In this document: piece by piece, positions 14,178 through 27,059 of the stretch
Layout of the letters: each line of letters starts with the position of its first letter
Position numbering within the stretch: position 1 is the first letter of the stretch
Assembly: GCA_002104895.1 (NCBI GenBank)
Contig: MCFG01000115.1
Coordinates: 27,501 to 91,500, forward strand
Source of the DNA: Anaeromyces robustus
Taxonomy: Eukaryota > Neocallimastigomycota > Neocallimastigomycetes > Neocallimastigales > Neocallimastigaceae
Reading direction: 5' to 3'
Length of the DNA: 64,000 nt
Made by a program: the position numbers and the translations under genes
Notes under the pieces: generated by a model
The model's database searches: none
The model's input: only the letters and a program-made list of their open reading frames with translations
What the model was told of the DNA's origin: nothing

Positions 14178-14756
14178 ATAAAAATTATATATTAAATGAT
14201 ATAACACCAAAAAAATTTAAAATAAATAACAATATTTATATATATTTCTATAATATATATAAAAAAAAAATTTTTTTTTTAAAGTATATATGTTAATATT
14301 TTTATTTAATTTATACATAATAAAATATGTTAAATATAAATATAAAAAGTTTTTTATTTTTATTTTTATTTTTATTTTTATATTTATTATTATTATTATT
14401 TATAAATTATTATAAATTTATTATAAATGATGTTTAATATGCGAATACATATATATATCATGCTGTAATATATATATATTAAATAAGTTATATATGTTAT
14501 CTTTTTTTTTTTTTTTTTTTTTTATCTTTTTTGTTTTTTCTTTTCTTGATAAATAAATGATATGTAATTGTTTATACATGTTTATATTAAATGTAATAAA
14601 TGTTCATCTATATATTATAATACATATATATATATTTCCATTTAAAAATATATATATATGTATTATAAATATATTTTTTTATTTTTTATTTTTTTTTTTT
14701 TTTTTATATTATGAGATTATGAATTTATTTTATGATAATTACTTATTAATATAATA
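12515..14756. other. Convergent intergenic region, low complexity
   Basis: It lies between the 3' ends of the transporter gene and the giant orphan gene. It is a patchwork of A-rich DNA (12900-13500, including (AAAG)n near 12960-12990), poly(T) tracts, and a long (TTACTA)n array. No gene was seen. Confidence 0.65.
13811..14070. repeat. (TACTAT)n/(TTTTAC)n hexanucleotide array
   Basis: A run of TTTTAC units followed by about 35 copies of TACTAT, some degenerate. The minus-strand frame reads as alternating Val-Ile and is an artefact. Confidence 0.9.
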
Positions 14757-15828
14757 CTATATTCTAGTTTTTTTTGATTTACGATATCTTAATATTTTTT
14801 TGGTATTCTCTTGCTTTTTTTTATAATTTCGTGAATTAACAGAATAACCACCATATTTAGGTGATGGTGATGGTGAAGAAGTAGAAATATTTTTTGGATA
14901 ACTATGACTATAATTAATACTATTTTGACTACCATTATTCTTTTGATAGGTATAACCAAAATTATCAAAAGAAGGTGTGGTAGGTGTAGAAGGTGCAAAA
15001 GTACTACTAGAAAATGAATTGGGTGAATTAAAGGAATATTTAAATTTCAATGATGTACTTGGTTTAGATGAAATTGAAGAAGAAGATGATGATGAAGATG
15101 AAGATGAAGTAGATGAAGATGATGAAGTAGATATTATACTTAAAGTTGGTGATTTTGGTTGTTGTTGTTGTTGTTGTTGTTGTTGTTCATCTATATCCAT
15201 TGAATTTAAATTATTGGATGAATTAATAGATGACATAAATAAATTACTTTTTTCATTTTTATTATTTATAAAAAATGAAGGAGAAGTATTAAATTTATCT
15301 TTATCATTATCATTATTTGTTTCATGTTTAAATTCATTTTCATTTTTAATTCTATCATTACTTTCAATTTCAATATTAATATCATTTTCATTTTCATTTT
15401 CATTTTCATTTTCATTTTCATTTTCATTTTCATTTTCCCATTTTTCTTTTTCTTCTATTATTTCATCTTTTTGATATCTTTTTACAATATCTTCAATTGA
15501 ATCTTTCTTCAAAAGAACAGATGTAAAACGTTCAGTAAGATAATCATTCATTTCATTCATACGTTTAAGATTTTGATTAAATTCTAAAGTAGATTTTGGG
15601 GTATAATGATTACTATTCGTATTACCATTCCAAGAAAGACGACGTAATTTACGAATATTATCAGATGCTGTAAATGAACTACTACGTGGAATACGAAGAC
15701 TAGATGAATAAAGAGGTTCTTGTAAATTATTTTTATTATTAAAAGGTATATTTATACTTGATGAATTATATGAAATATTATTACTGTTATTATTATCATT
15801 GTTAATATTTTTATCATTATTATTAACT

Positions 15829-15864
<36 letters not shown>

Positions 15865-18800
15865 GGAGAAGAAGAACGATGATAGTTATCATAATTATTA
15901 CTAATATTATCTGATGATGAATTTATTATTTGTTGTCCAAATAAAGAATAATTACTGAAAGGTAAAGATGAGGATGAATTTTTTGAAGAAAATTCTTGTT
16001 GGAAATAAGTTTCTTTTGCAATTCTTGATTCTAAATCTAAAGAAAGACGTTTAACTCTTTTTGGTACATTTGGTTGCTGTTGTTGAGGTTGTTGTTGTTC
16101 AGGTGATTGTTGTTGTTGTTGAAAAGATTGAATATCAGACTTTGATTGTGATGATGTTTGTTTCAAAAATGGGTTAAAAGTTGAAGTATTCGAATTTAAA
16201 TTTAAATTTAAATTTGAAGAAGATGATGAAAAGAATGGATTAGTTCTACTATATATAATTGGTATTTTATTTACATTATTATTATCATTATTAATAATAT
16301 TATTATTGCTATTGTTGTTATTGTTGTTATTAATATTTTTAAATGCAAAATGGAATTTCATAGAAGAAGAACGTGAAGGTAATTTAGGTTTATTTACATT
16401 AGATAAACTATTATTATTTTTCACCGAGATATCCGTAGAAGAAGAATTAGATGATGTTGATGATGAATTATTTGAATGACTATTTTCTAATATTTTTTCA
16501 ATGATTTCATCATCTTCTTCAATTGCATCATCTCCAAAGATTTTATCAAATTCACTTTTTTCTTTTTCTTTTTCCTCTTCATTTTCTGGTATTGTTTCAT
16601 CTTTTTCTATTTCGTTCATTTCTGTATCCATGGATTCTGTCTTAAATTGTATATTTGAAGATGGTGTATTTTCTTCAGTAAGTGATTCAGTATTTTCAAT
16701 TTCATTTACGTCAACATTGATATTATCATCACTAATATTATTTTTATTTTCATTTTCATTTTCATTTTCATTTTTATTTTCATTGTTATTGTCATTTTCA
16801 TCTTTATTTTTATTTTCATTTTCATTTTCATTTTCATTTTTGATACTCTCAAGTTTTGCCTTTTGTTGTTGTTTTTCCTTTTCATTTTCATATTTTTTCA
16901 TTAATTCTATTTGTTTATTTTGTTTTAAAAGGTATAGTTGTTGTTTATCATAATATTCTTGTTTATTTTTAAGTTGTTGAGCATAATACTGTTGACGAAG
17001 TTGATATTGTTTAAATAAATAGGTTTGTATACGATTATTACGTCTTCTACGTTCTTGAATAGCATCATTTTCTTGAATGGAACGTTCTTGTATACTAGAT
17101 AAAATTTTTTCACGTTCATTTCTCCAATTTTCATGTTCTAACATTAAATTAATATTTTTATTAAAAAGATCTTCAATTTGATATTTAATAACATTTAAAG
17201 TAGCTACTAAATGAAGATAGGATGAAGTAAATTCAAAATCTGTAATACTAAATTCTTTATTTTTTTCAGAAGTTAGATTTGCGAAAAATTCTTTAGTTAA
17301 ATGTTTTATTTCTTCATAGGAAGAAAACAACATATAAGAAGAAAATTTTTGTTGATGATAATCATATTCCATTTTTTTATTAATCTCATTAGTCATACCA
17401 TCAATACGATTAGAAAAAATTTTTAGAGAATCACTAACTGAAGATTGTGAAGTATCTAAAAGCGTTGATGAAGTAGTAATTAAACGTGAAAGTGTACTTT
17501 CTGGTTTTTTTGTATGATCTAATTCTTCTTTACCGCTTACTTCGCCTTTCATTTCATTTTCACCTTCTACTCCAACTAAACCAATATTACTATCATTTTC
17601 ATTAGTATTTTTAACAGCATTTTCATTTTCATTAATATTTTTAACAGCATTTTCATATTGTTTCTCTTTTTCCATATTATTTCCATTATTGTTGTTAGCA
17701 TTAACATTAATATTGACATTTAGATTAACATTAACATTAACATTTGTATTACTATTCATACTAATATTAGAATTTGTTTTAATATTGGATGATGGTGAAA
17801 TTGGTGTTACTGTATTAGTACTCATAGGTGACAAAGATAAATTATTATTTGTATTGCTGTTAGATTCTATGTTATTTGTATTAGTTGAAATATGAAGTTT
17901 ATTTAATACTTGTTCTTGAGAATCAAAAGTAGATGGTATATTTTTAGATTCATTAATTTCCATTACTAATTCTTGATTCTTTTCTTGAACTGTACATATA
18001 GTGACATAAGTTTCATTATAAGCTTTAAGTTTTTGTTTTAACATTTCAACAACATCATCGATAACTAATTTAATAATTGGATCTAATTTTTTATAAATTT
18101 CATAATATTCATTATCAGTTAATACAGTTTCCATACTGGTATCTTTATCCTCTATTCTTAACAAATTTAAAATATTTTCGTTAAATGTTCCTTTTATTGA
18201 ATTATTCATTCTAACATTTTCTTCTTGATTTTTCTTTTTATCATCAATTAGCATTTTTACAGTATCATTTTCATCATCTATATCATTATCAATTTCATTT
18301 TTATTTTCATATTCAAGTTCACGTTCATTCTCATTATTATTTTTATTTTCATCATCATTTGCATTTTTATTTTCATTTTCATTTTCATTTTCATTTTCAT
18401 TCTCATTCTCATTCTCATTTGCATTTTTATTTTCATTTACATTTACATTTTCATTTTCATTTTCATTTTCATTTTCATTTTCATTTTCAATTTCAATTTC
18501 ATTTTCATTTTCATTGTCATTTTCACTATCAACTTCAATATTATTATTTTCATTAATATTTATATTACCATTACTATTATCATTTTCAATGATATTATTA
18601 TTTTTATTACTATTATTTATAATTTGACTTTGATTTTCATATTTATTTTCACTGTTATTATTATATATATTTTCATATTTATATTCATTCTTATTATTAT
18701 TATTTATTATTCCATTTTCCTCTTCGTTTTCTTTTTTATCTTCATTTTTAATTATATTTTCATATTTATTTTCTTGAATTTGATTTTCCGATATATTTTT

Positions 18801-21410
18801 TTCTAAATTTGTATTTTGATCATTAGTTTTGTTATCACCAGTTAAGTCATCTTCAATATGAACAGTGTTTAAAATTTTTGTCAAATTACTTCCTTTATTC
18901 GGACTAATACTATAATTATCTTTCATATAAGGTGAACCATGACTATGACATGTATTATTACTAATTTGAGTTAATGTTTCTTCTGCTGTAGTTTCTGTTG
19001 TAGTTATAAAAGAAGAAACTGTAGATAAAAGTGTAGGCGTAGCTGGTAGTATTTTCTCCGAAACCATGAGTTGATCATTTGGAGAAGAAATTAATGGAGC
19101 CTGTAATGGGAATTGATTTAAACTTTCACTTGGCGAGGCTTGATTATGACTATGGCGTGAACTATGTTCGGAATCCATATCATTAGCATTATTGATTATA
19201 GTTTGAGCTGAAGTATCTAAATTATTTTCATCTGTTTCCATCATTATTGTTTCTGATGAAGACAGAGTTTCTATATTTGAATTCTTTCCATGATTATCTT
19301 TTGTTTCATTTTCAGTTTTCGAGTTAAAAGAAAACTTAGATGTAGGACGAAATATTTCTTTAAATAAAAAATCAATAAATCCTTTTTGTTGTAAAAGATG
19401 TTCCATTGTTTTAATAATTTCAAAAGTAACTTTTTTATTTGATTTGTTAGTAGTTGTGGTATTAGAAGTTGTTGAAAATGTAACATCATTTTCCGAATTT
19501 TGAAGATTTATTAAACTATGAATTAATTGATCTAAAAGTTCATCCTTAAGATCATGTATATCATTTAAAATTCCTTTTTTCATATTATCTAAGAAAGGTG
19601 GGTATAAAAAGTGTAAAAGAATAAATTTTGGTTGTGGAAGATTGGCAATCATTTTACGATAATCCAAATATTTTTTCTTCTTATCATCCATAGGAGTAGT
19701 AGAAGAAATCATTGTATCTGTTCCAATGGTACTTAATGGATCACCCATTAAGGTGGTATCTTCAGGAGAGGCAAAAGCATCATATTTTAAATCATTATTT
19801 TCGTTAAAATGATTTTTAATTGCAAGATATTTTAATATTAAATCTTCTTCAATATTTAAATCATTCATCATTAATTTATAACAAAATTCATCTATTCCCT
19901 TATATTTTAATGCTCTTTGCTTTTTAGGTGGTAATTTTGATGTTTGTTCATAATTATTATTATTATAATTATTACTAATAATCGTATTAGTATTAGCATT
20001 TATATTAATATTAAGATTTGAATTTGAATTTGAATTTAAATTTGTATCAATATCTTCCATTAAAGAAAAATCTGAATTAGAATCTGAATTAGAATCTAAA
20101 TTAGAATCAAATTTAGAATCTGAATTAGAGATCGGTACATCATTAAATACGGTATTATTTTCTTCCACTACTGGTAAAATAGATTGATCACGAATGATTG
20201 CTTTTGATTGTAAAATTCGTTTAGAAGGATCTGTTGCAAGTTTTAATGATGACATCATAAATTGAATCTGTTTCATTTCTGTTTTTAGACGTTTTACTTC
20301 ACGAATTTCTTTACTTTCTTCTTTATGTTTTTGACCACTTCTTTTAAAGAATTTAAGAATGCCTAACTTTTTTGAGGATTCATGACCAGATGATTTTGTT
20401 TTTTTATCAATAATTAAAGAATTAATATCTTGTAGACGAACTTCTAAACTTTCATATAATTCTTTATCATGATTTATTTCTATAAAATGAGTAACAAATT
20501 GTCGACGCATTTTTTTCAAAGCATCATTTAATACTTCCATACCATAAATCTGAACCTTCATCATACTTTCAGTATCAAGAATATGTTGTTCATATCGATG
20601 AATATAACTATTTGTAAGCCAGATATAATAATTTTGTGGTAATACTTCATTCAAATATTCATGTTGTACATAACGAGTATATATATCAATTAATTCTGAT
20701 TTTAATTTCAATTTTAAAAATTCATACATTTTTCGTAGAATCATTTCTTTAATGTTGTTCTTTACAATGGTATCATTATCATTCGCTTTATTATTATTTA
20801 TATTATTATTTATATTATAATGACTATGATCTTTGCTTGATTTATTATGGAAATTATTTGCTGTAGATGACGATGAAGTAAATGGAAAAAAAGAAAATGA
20901 AAAATTACTAAACATTTTTTTAGATTTTTGATTTTCATTATTCGAATTTTGAGCTGTTTCCTTTATCATATTAGCCTTTTTTGCTTCTTTTTCAACTAAT
21001 TTCTTCTTTTCTGAACTAATTTTTCTCTTCCCCCGTTTTAATTTTTTAATTATAGTTTGAAGTTTTATTTGACAATATTTAGGCATATCCCATTCCATTT
21101 CTGTACTATCAATAAATTGACATTTTAATTTCTTTTCATCTAAATCAAAAATACACTCATTTACTATAGAAGATCTCCAAAAAGATGAATCATTTTCAAT
21201 AATTAACTTTTGAAATGCATAATTACGTTTATCTAAATTATTACAATTATAAAAAAGGGACGCCAAGAAATCTTTTTGCATATAATCTGGAATTTTTATA
21301 TTGACATTAAATAATAAATCTTGAGGTGTTATTTTCACATCTGAAAAAGCATCGCACGGTAGTGATATTCCTTCACTACTGTCTTTATCTATGACAATTC
21401 TCAATTTCAT
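14757..21410 (-). CDS. Giant low-complexity protein, 2217 residues, unknown function
   Basis: A single uninterrupted 6.65-kb frame, which is strong evidence of coding in DNA this rich in stops. I do not recognise the family. Residues about 1-135 look globular (starts MKLRIVIDKDSSEGISLP; WDMPKYCQIKLQTIIKKLKRGKR). Residues about 220-400 are helical (MYEFLKLKLKSELIDIYTRY, MKKMRRQF-like segments, EVRLQDINSL). Residues about 1110-1170 and 1330-1500 contain further conserved-looking helices and a long Gln-rich coiled coil (KQYQLRQQYYAQQLKNKQEY). Between them lie Asn-, Ser- and Glu-rich tracts, including three blocks of alternating Glu-Asn encoded by a (GAAAAT)n hexamer, plus poly-Gln and poly-Ser near the C-terminus. 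The tail is basic (KKILRYRKSKKTRI). No signal peptide or membrane span. Possibly a scaffold or a nuclear/cytoskeletal protein, but that is a guess. It is the only long intronless gene here. Confidence 0.75.
18359..18510 (-). repeat. Coding (GAAAAT)n hexanucleotide array
   Basis: Inside the giant gene the plus strand reads (ATTTTC)n with a few variants, encoding alternating Glu and Asn on the minus strand (about residues 967-1017). Similar shorter arrays lie at about 15386-15435 and 16742-16838. Length change in whole units keeps the frame. Confidence 0.9.
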
Positions 21411-22132
21411 TTTTTTTAATAATTATTAATATTATTATTGTTATTATTATTATTATTATATCAATATGATTATTTGATTAATTTTTTTTATATTATTCTC
21501 AAGTCGAATATTTGAAATAAACTAACATTTAACCTATATTTTAATTATTTTATTGTTTTATAAGTGAAATAAATTATAAAGTGAAATAAATTAAAATTAT
21601 AAAAAAAAAAGGAATAAAAAAAAACTATATAAAATTATTACTTAAATAAATATATCGTATGCTATTATTGTTATTACAAAAAAAAATATAAAATTTAATA
21701 TTATTAATAAAATAATATAAGATATGATAATAAAACTACAATTAATTATCTATTTTTTTTTAATTGCTAGCATATATGTATATATATATATTTTCTTTTT
21801 TCTATTAAATAAATAGTTTACAAAAGTGAAATTTATTAAATAAAATTTAAAAAATAATAATAAATTTATATTCAATCGACATTTTATGTATAATAATTAA
21901 TATGAAACAAATATTGGGTTTTTATATATAAAAGTATATTATTTTCTTGTATAAAAAGAGTATTTTTTTTTTAAAAAAATAAAAATATATTAATGATATT
22001 ATAAATTTTTGAATCTACTTTTTATTATTTTTTATTCATCTCAAATTATTAATAGATTTTCTTTATATAAGATTTCTGCGATAATTATCATTTATTTTAA
22101 CTATTAATTATTATATTTTTGTTGATTCATAA

Positions 22133-22172
22133 AAAAAGATAGGAGTAATAAATATTTTCTGCCTATCTTTTT
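22133..22172. repeat. Inverted repeat, 11-bp perfect arms
   Basis: AAAAAGATAGG at 22133-22143 is the exact complement of CCTATCTTTTT at 22162-22172, with an 18-nt loop. It could fold as a hairpin on either strand. Confidence 0.75.
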
Positions 22173-22630
22173 CTTACTATTTACAAAAAATATTTGGTGT
22201 TATTACTGAAAGAGAATGATTTGAAATAAAAGAAATTCATGAATATATCAATAACTTTACTGGTTTAATAAAATTGATATTTAAACGATTTATAAGTAAA
22301 AGTACAATCCCTTTAACAAAAATAAAATTATTATTTATATATATATCTTTTTTGAGTGCTTCTTAAAAATATATAAAATTGATTTTTGCCTTTTTGCGTT
22401 TAATATATATTGAACTTTTTTTTAATATTATAGTGTTAATTGTTTTATATATATTATATAATTATAATATTTAAAAAATACATCTACATAAAGTCTAGTA
22501 TTTATTAATTTAATATAAAATAATTTCATCAAAATTGTTTATAATAGACATAAATTTATTTATTCAAAAATAAAAAGTAAAAAAAAAAAAAGCTTTTTTA
22601 AAAATGAAATTAAAACAAAATAATTAAAAA

Positions 22631-22631
<1 letters not shown>

Positions 22632-22704
<73 letters not shown>

Positions 22705-22726
22705 ATTATTATTTATTATTTATAAT

Positions 22727-22758
<32 letters not shown>

Positions 22759-22778
22759 ATTATTATTTATTATTTATA

Positions 22779-22845
<67 letters not shown>

Positions 22846-22850
22846 AATAA
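22632..22850. repeat. (ATT)n array with internal higher-order unit
   Basis: Long ATT runs are interrupted twice by the same segment (attaattattattattatttattatttata), giving a duplicated block of about 55 bp within the microsatellite. Confidence 0.85.
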
Positions 22851-23857
22851 TTTATTTTACTTTGTTTTTTTTTTTTTTTTTTTTTTAATATAATTTATAT
22901 TTAATAATATATTATAATAAATTATATATTATATTATTTATATTTATCGTAATTAATATAAAATATGATATTTTTAAAGATTTAATAATAAATTATTTTA
23001 ATATAGCAGATATGTTTATTTTTCATTTTTTATTTTATTTTTTTTTTTTTAATAAAACTTTATTAATACATTTTAAATACATTTTAAATACATTTTAAAT
23101 ATATTTTAATACATTTTAAATACATGATGATTTTTTTTATTTTATATCTCTATTATATTATTTAAATTTTATTAATTAAAATTTTAATTAATAAAATTTT
23201 AATATTTATTCATTTATTTTTATATATCATTTATTTAGTATATTATTTATTATTTTACTTATTTATTATCAAAATAGTAAAAAAATTACACAAAAAATTA
23301 TAATATTATAGATTAAAAAACGAATGAATTAATAACATTTTATTCCATAAAAATATAAAAAATAATAAATAATTTCTTAAGCTTTTTATTATGTAATTAA
23401 TATTATGAAACTGTTATTATTAGATATTTATGTTATTAAGATAATATTGATTTTATATTTATTATTCTAGTATTTTGTATTTAAATATTATTCTAATAAT
23501 ACATTTATTTTAGTTTTTCCGTCTTTTCTTTTTTTTTTTATCCACAATATTTAACTTTATTATAAAATTATAAAATAATAAAATTATAGATAATAAGATA
23601 ATAATATAGTTAATTAATAATATGATAACTTAATTATAAAAAGAAGGCAATTCCTATTAATATTGCTATAGCCATAAAAACATTAATACATTTTAATAAT
23701 TACATTACATTACATTATCTCCTTTTTTTGAAAAATTAAATTTATATATTGAACATTAATATATTAATTTTCAAATTGTTTTTTAAAAAAATAAATTTTT
23801 TTTAAAGTTTAAAAGTTTATAAATATTAATTATTTTATATTAAAATTATAATTTTAT

Positions 23858-23960
23858 CCTTTTTAGTTAATTTAATCCTTTTTAATATTATCTTTTAAAC
23901 ATAAAAAACCTTTTTTAGTTAATTTAATCCTTTAATATTATCTTTTAAACATAAAAATCT
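23858..23960. repeat. Direct repeat, two copies of about 48 bp
   Basis: The block built on agttaatttaatccttt and attatcttttaaacataaaa occurs twice in tandem. The copies differ mainly by a short T-run/ATT indel. Confidence 0.8.
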
Positions 23961-26385
23961 TATAATTAATTTACAAGCATTATAATAAAAATAATATATA
24001 TGTTATAATATTTCTTATATAATAATGAATTTTTTTCATTATTTATTAGCACTAATGTTGTAATATATATTATATTAAAACAAATAATAAATACTTTGTA
24101 CTTTATACTGTAGTATTATATATATTTTATTAAGAACAAATAATAAATACTATATATTTTATACTGTAATATATTTTTATATATTTTTTTAAGAATATGT
24201 AATAAATTACATATTCTTTATTGTTTCTTTATTGTTATATATTTATTTTTTTTTATTTTTATTTTATTTTATTTTATTTTATTTTATTTTTATCTTGAAC
24301 AAGATTATTATAATATATGCAATTAATCCTAATTAGTATTTTAAAAATAACCACATATTATGATTAATGATAATTAAACTTGATCTATTATAATTATTGT
24401 TTTCTTTATGTTTTTTTTTTAATCTTTTTTTTTAATCTTATGTATTAATTATTTTTTTTAAGAAAAAAAAAATAAAAATAAATTAATAACTATTAAAATT
24501 TAATCGTATATGTTTAAATAAATAATTTATTATAGATAATATGTAATATTTATGTATAGTCAACCTCTAATGTAATACAAAGAACCTATATAATAATAAT
24601 AATAAAAACTATGCCATATTCACATTTCTTGAACTATACCACCGAATATTAATTAATGATATTTTTTATGTATTTTATATTACTAAAGGATAAAATTTAT
24701 ATAAAGTGTTCAATGAAAAAATAAATTTTAATAATAAATATTGAAATAATTAAAAATAATTATTCATTTTATTTAATAAAATATTAATCATTTATACATT
24801 TACTTTTAATATTATTTTATTATATTTATTTATCATTCATTTATTTTACTTGTCACTGTCACATCACATGATACTAACCTTTAAGCCACTTTATTTTATT
24901 TATTTAATTATAAATTTTTTCCACTTACATTGTGAAGCCCAAATTACCATATATATTTTAATATATTATATTATATATAATATTATTTATTTAATTAGTT
25001 TTATTTTAACTTTTAACTTTTTATAATTGATTTATATTGTTTATTATATATTATTTAATATTACTTAGAATAGAAGTTATTTATATTAAATTTGTATATT
25101 AAAAATTCTATAAATTTATTTGTTTTAATATTTTTTTTTGGCTTTCTTTGGTGTGACAAAATTCTTTTTACTGTAATTGATGTATTTTTTTTTATTATAA
25201 ATAATTTATATATTACATATTATATAGTTTAATTATTAATTATAAAATATAATATATTGAATATTATATATAAATAAATTAAATAATTTAATTTAATATA
25301 TTGAAGCTTAAATTTCTTTCAACATTTTTTTTACTAATTCTATTTTTAATATATTTTGTAATATTTAATATACATAAAATAAACAATATAATACAATATC
25401 TGGATAATATAATAATATATTATAATATATTATAATATATATTAACCTTTAAAAAAAATAAAATAAGAAAAAAACAACAATTTTAATAAATGCTTTAAAT
25501 AAAATATTTAATTTTAATATATTATTAAATACATTGTAATATATTTATATTATTTATTAGTTCTAAGTGGTCTACCAATAAATAACTAGAAAAATTATAT
25601 ATAAAAATAAATTTAAAACTGCATAAAACTAAATAAATATATTAAATATAAACTAATTAATTATGTTTTTTTTTTTTTTTTTTTTTTAAATATTTAAATA
25701 AATGAATATTTAATAAAGAAACTTTCAATGAATTATAATATATAACAATATTTAAAAAAGAATTACAACGAAAGAGCTCAACTTCAATATCATTATATAT
25801 TATATATTTTTTTTTAAAATATAGTTAATAAAATAAAATTAGAAATAGAAAATAACATTTGATTTCTATTTTCCTGTTAATTTTTTAATTTTTTATTTGC
25901 ATAATTCATTCTAAATTTTTTCCAAATATATATTATTATATAATATTTTATTATTAAAATATCATATAATAATTAAATAACTTATTTATTAAAGTAGAAT
26001 TTATAAAAATAATGTATTATTAAATTTATATTTTAAATAAAGAATAAAATCTATAATAAAAGAAAAAAATATTTTTTAAGGAAAAGTAATACATATGTCA
26101 AAATTCTCAAGGGCATTTTTTTATTTACATTAATTGAGCATTTATATTAGTGTAATGACGATGATATTTTTAATAACTTTATTATCATTAATGATTATTT
26201 TAATCAGTTATATTTTTTTTTTTTTTTTTTTTTTTAATTTTATATATTTTTCATTTCTTTATATAGATTTAGATTTAATCAACTTGTACAATTATTTAGT
26301 TGTTGTGTTACAACTAAGTTTTTAAAAACTAAAAACAAACAATAATAAAATGTTTTATTAAAGATTCAAAATAATAATTTTTTTT

Positions 26386-26429
26386 TATTTGTTAAACATA
26401 AAATAAATAAATTCTATGTTTAACAAATA
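26386..26429. repeat. Inverted repeat, 15-bp perfect arms
   Basis: TATTTGTTAAACATA (26386-26400) and its exact complement TATGTTTAACAAATA (26415-26429) flank a 14-nt loop. It sits just before the 36-bp minisatellite. Confidence 0.8.
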
Positions 26430-26445
26430 AATATTTAATATACAG

Positions 26446-26560
26446 CATTATTATTAATGCTTTTTATTATAATACAATATCTCTCATTATTAATGCTTTT
26501 TATTATAATACAATATCTTTCATTATTAATGCTTTTTATTATAATACAATACAATATCTT
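26446..26560. repeat. 36-bp minisatellite, three copies
   Basis: Three tandem copies of a unit containing cattattaatgctttttat and tataatacaatatct. The copies are almost identical, and the last has an extra acaat. Confidence 0.88.
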
Positions 26561-27019
26561 AAAACCATTTTTTTAATCCAAGCTAATTTTAAACCAAAAA
26601 GTATATAATAGACAATTAATTATTGAGATTTAATTATTATTAAAATTAATTATTTATAAAATTATATATTTATATTATTTTATATTATTTTATATTATTT
26701 TTTATTATTTATTAAAATATTTATTAAAAACATATAAATCCAAATTAGCTTTTAATATATAATAATTTTTAGGGTACTATAGAATGAATGCTATATAATT
26801 AATAACAACTTCTATAATATATATAAACTTTTTTTTTTTAAAAAAAAAAAAAGAAAAACTAATTAATTAAAATACTTAAAATTATATTATATATTATTTT
26901 GAAATTATAAATACTATTATTTTTAATTAAAATATTACTTATAAAATACTTATTAATTAATTATTAATAATTATTTATTATTTATTTATTATTATTTATT
27001 TATCATTATTAGTTGAGTT

Positions 27020-27059
27020 CATAAACATTAATAATTTTTTTTTATTATTAATGTTTATG
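27020..27059. repeat. Inverted repeat, 16-bp perfect arms with T8 loop
   Basis: CATAAACATTAATAAT at 27020-27035 and ATTATTAATGTTTATG at 27044-27059 are exact complements around eight T residues. Confidence 0.82.

Noticed and set aside
26134-26325. 63-codon hydrophobic frame in the gene desert
   Set aside because: Phe/Ile-rich translation of T-rich DNA including an 18-T run; no homology features or neighbouring exons.
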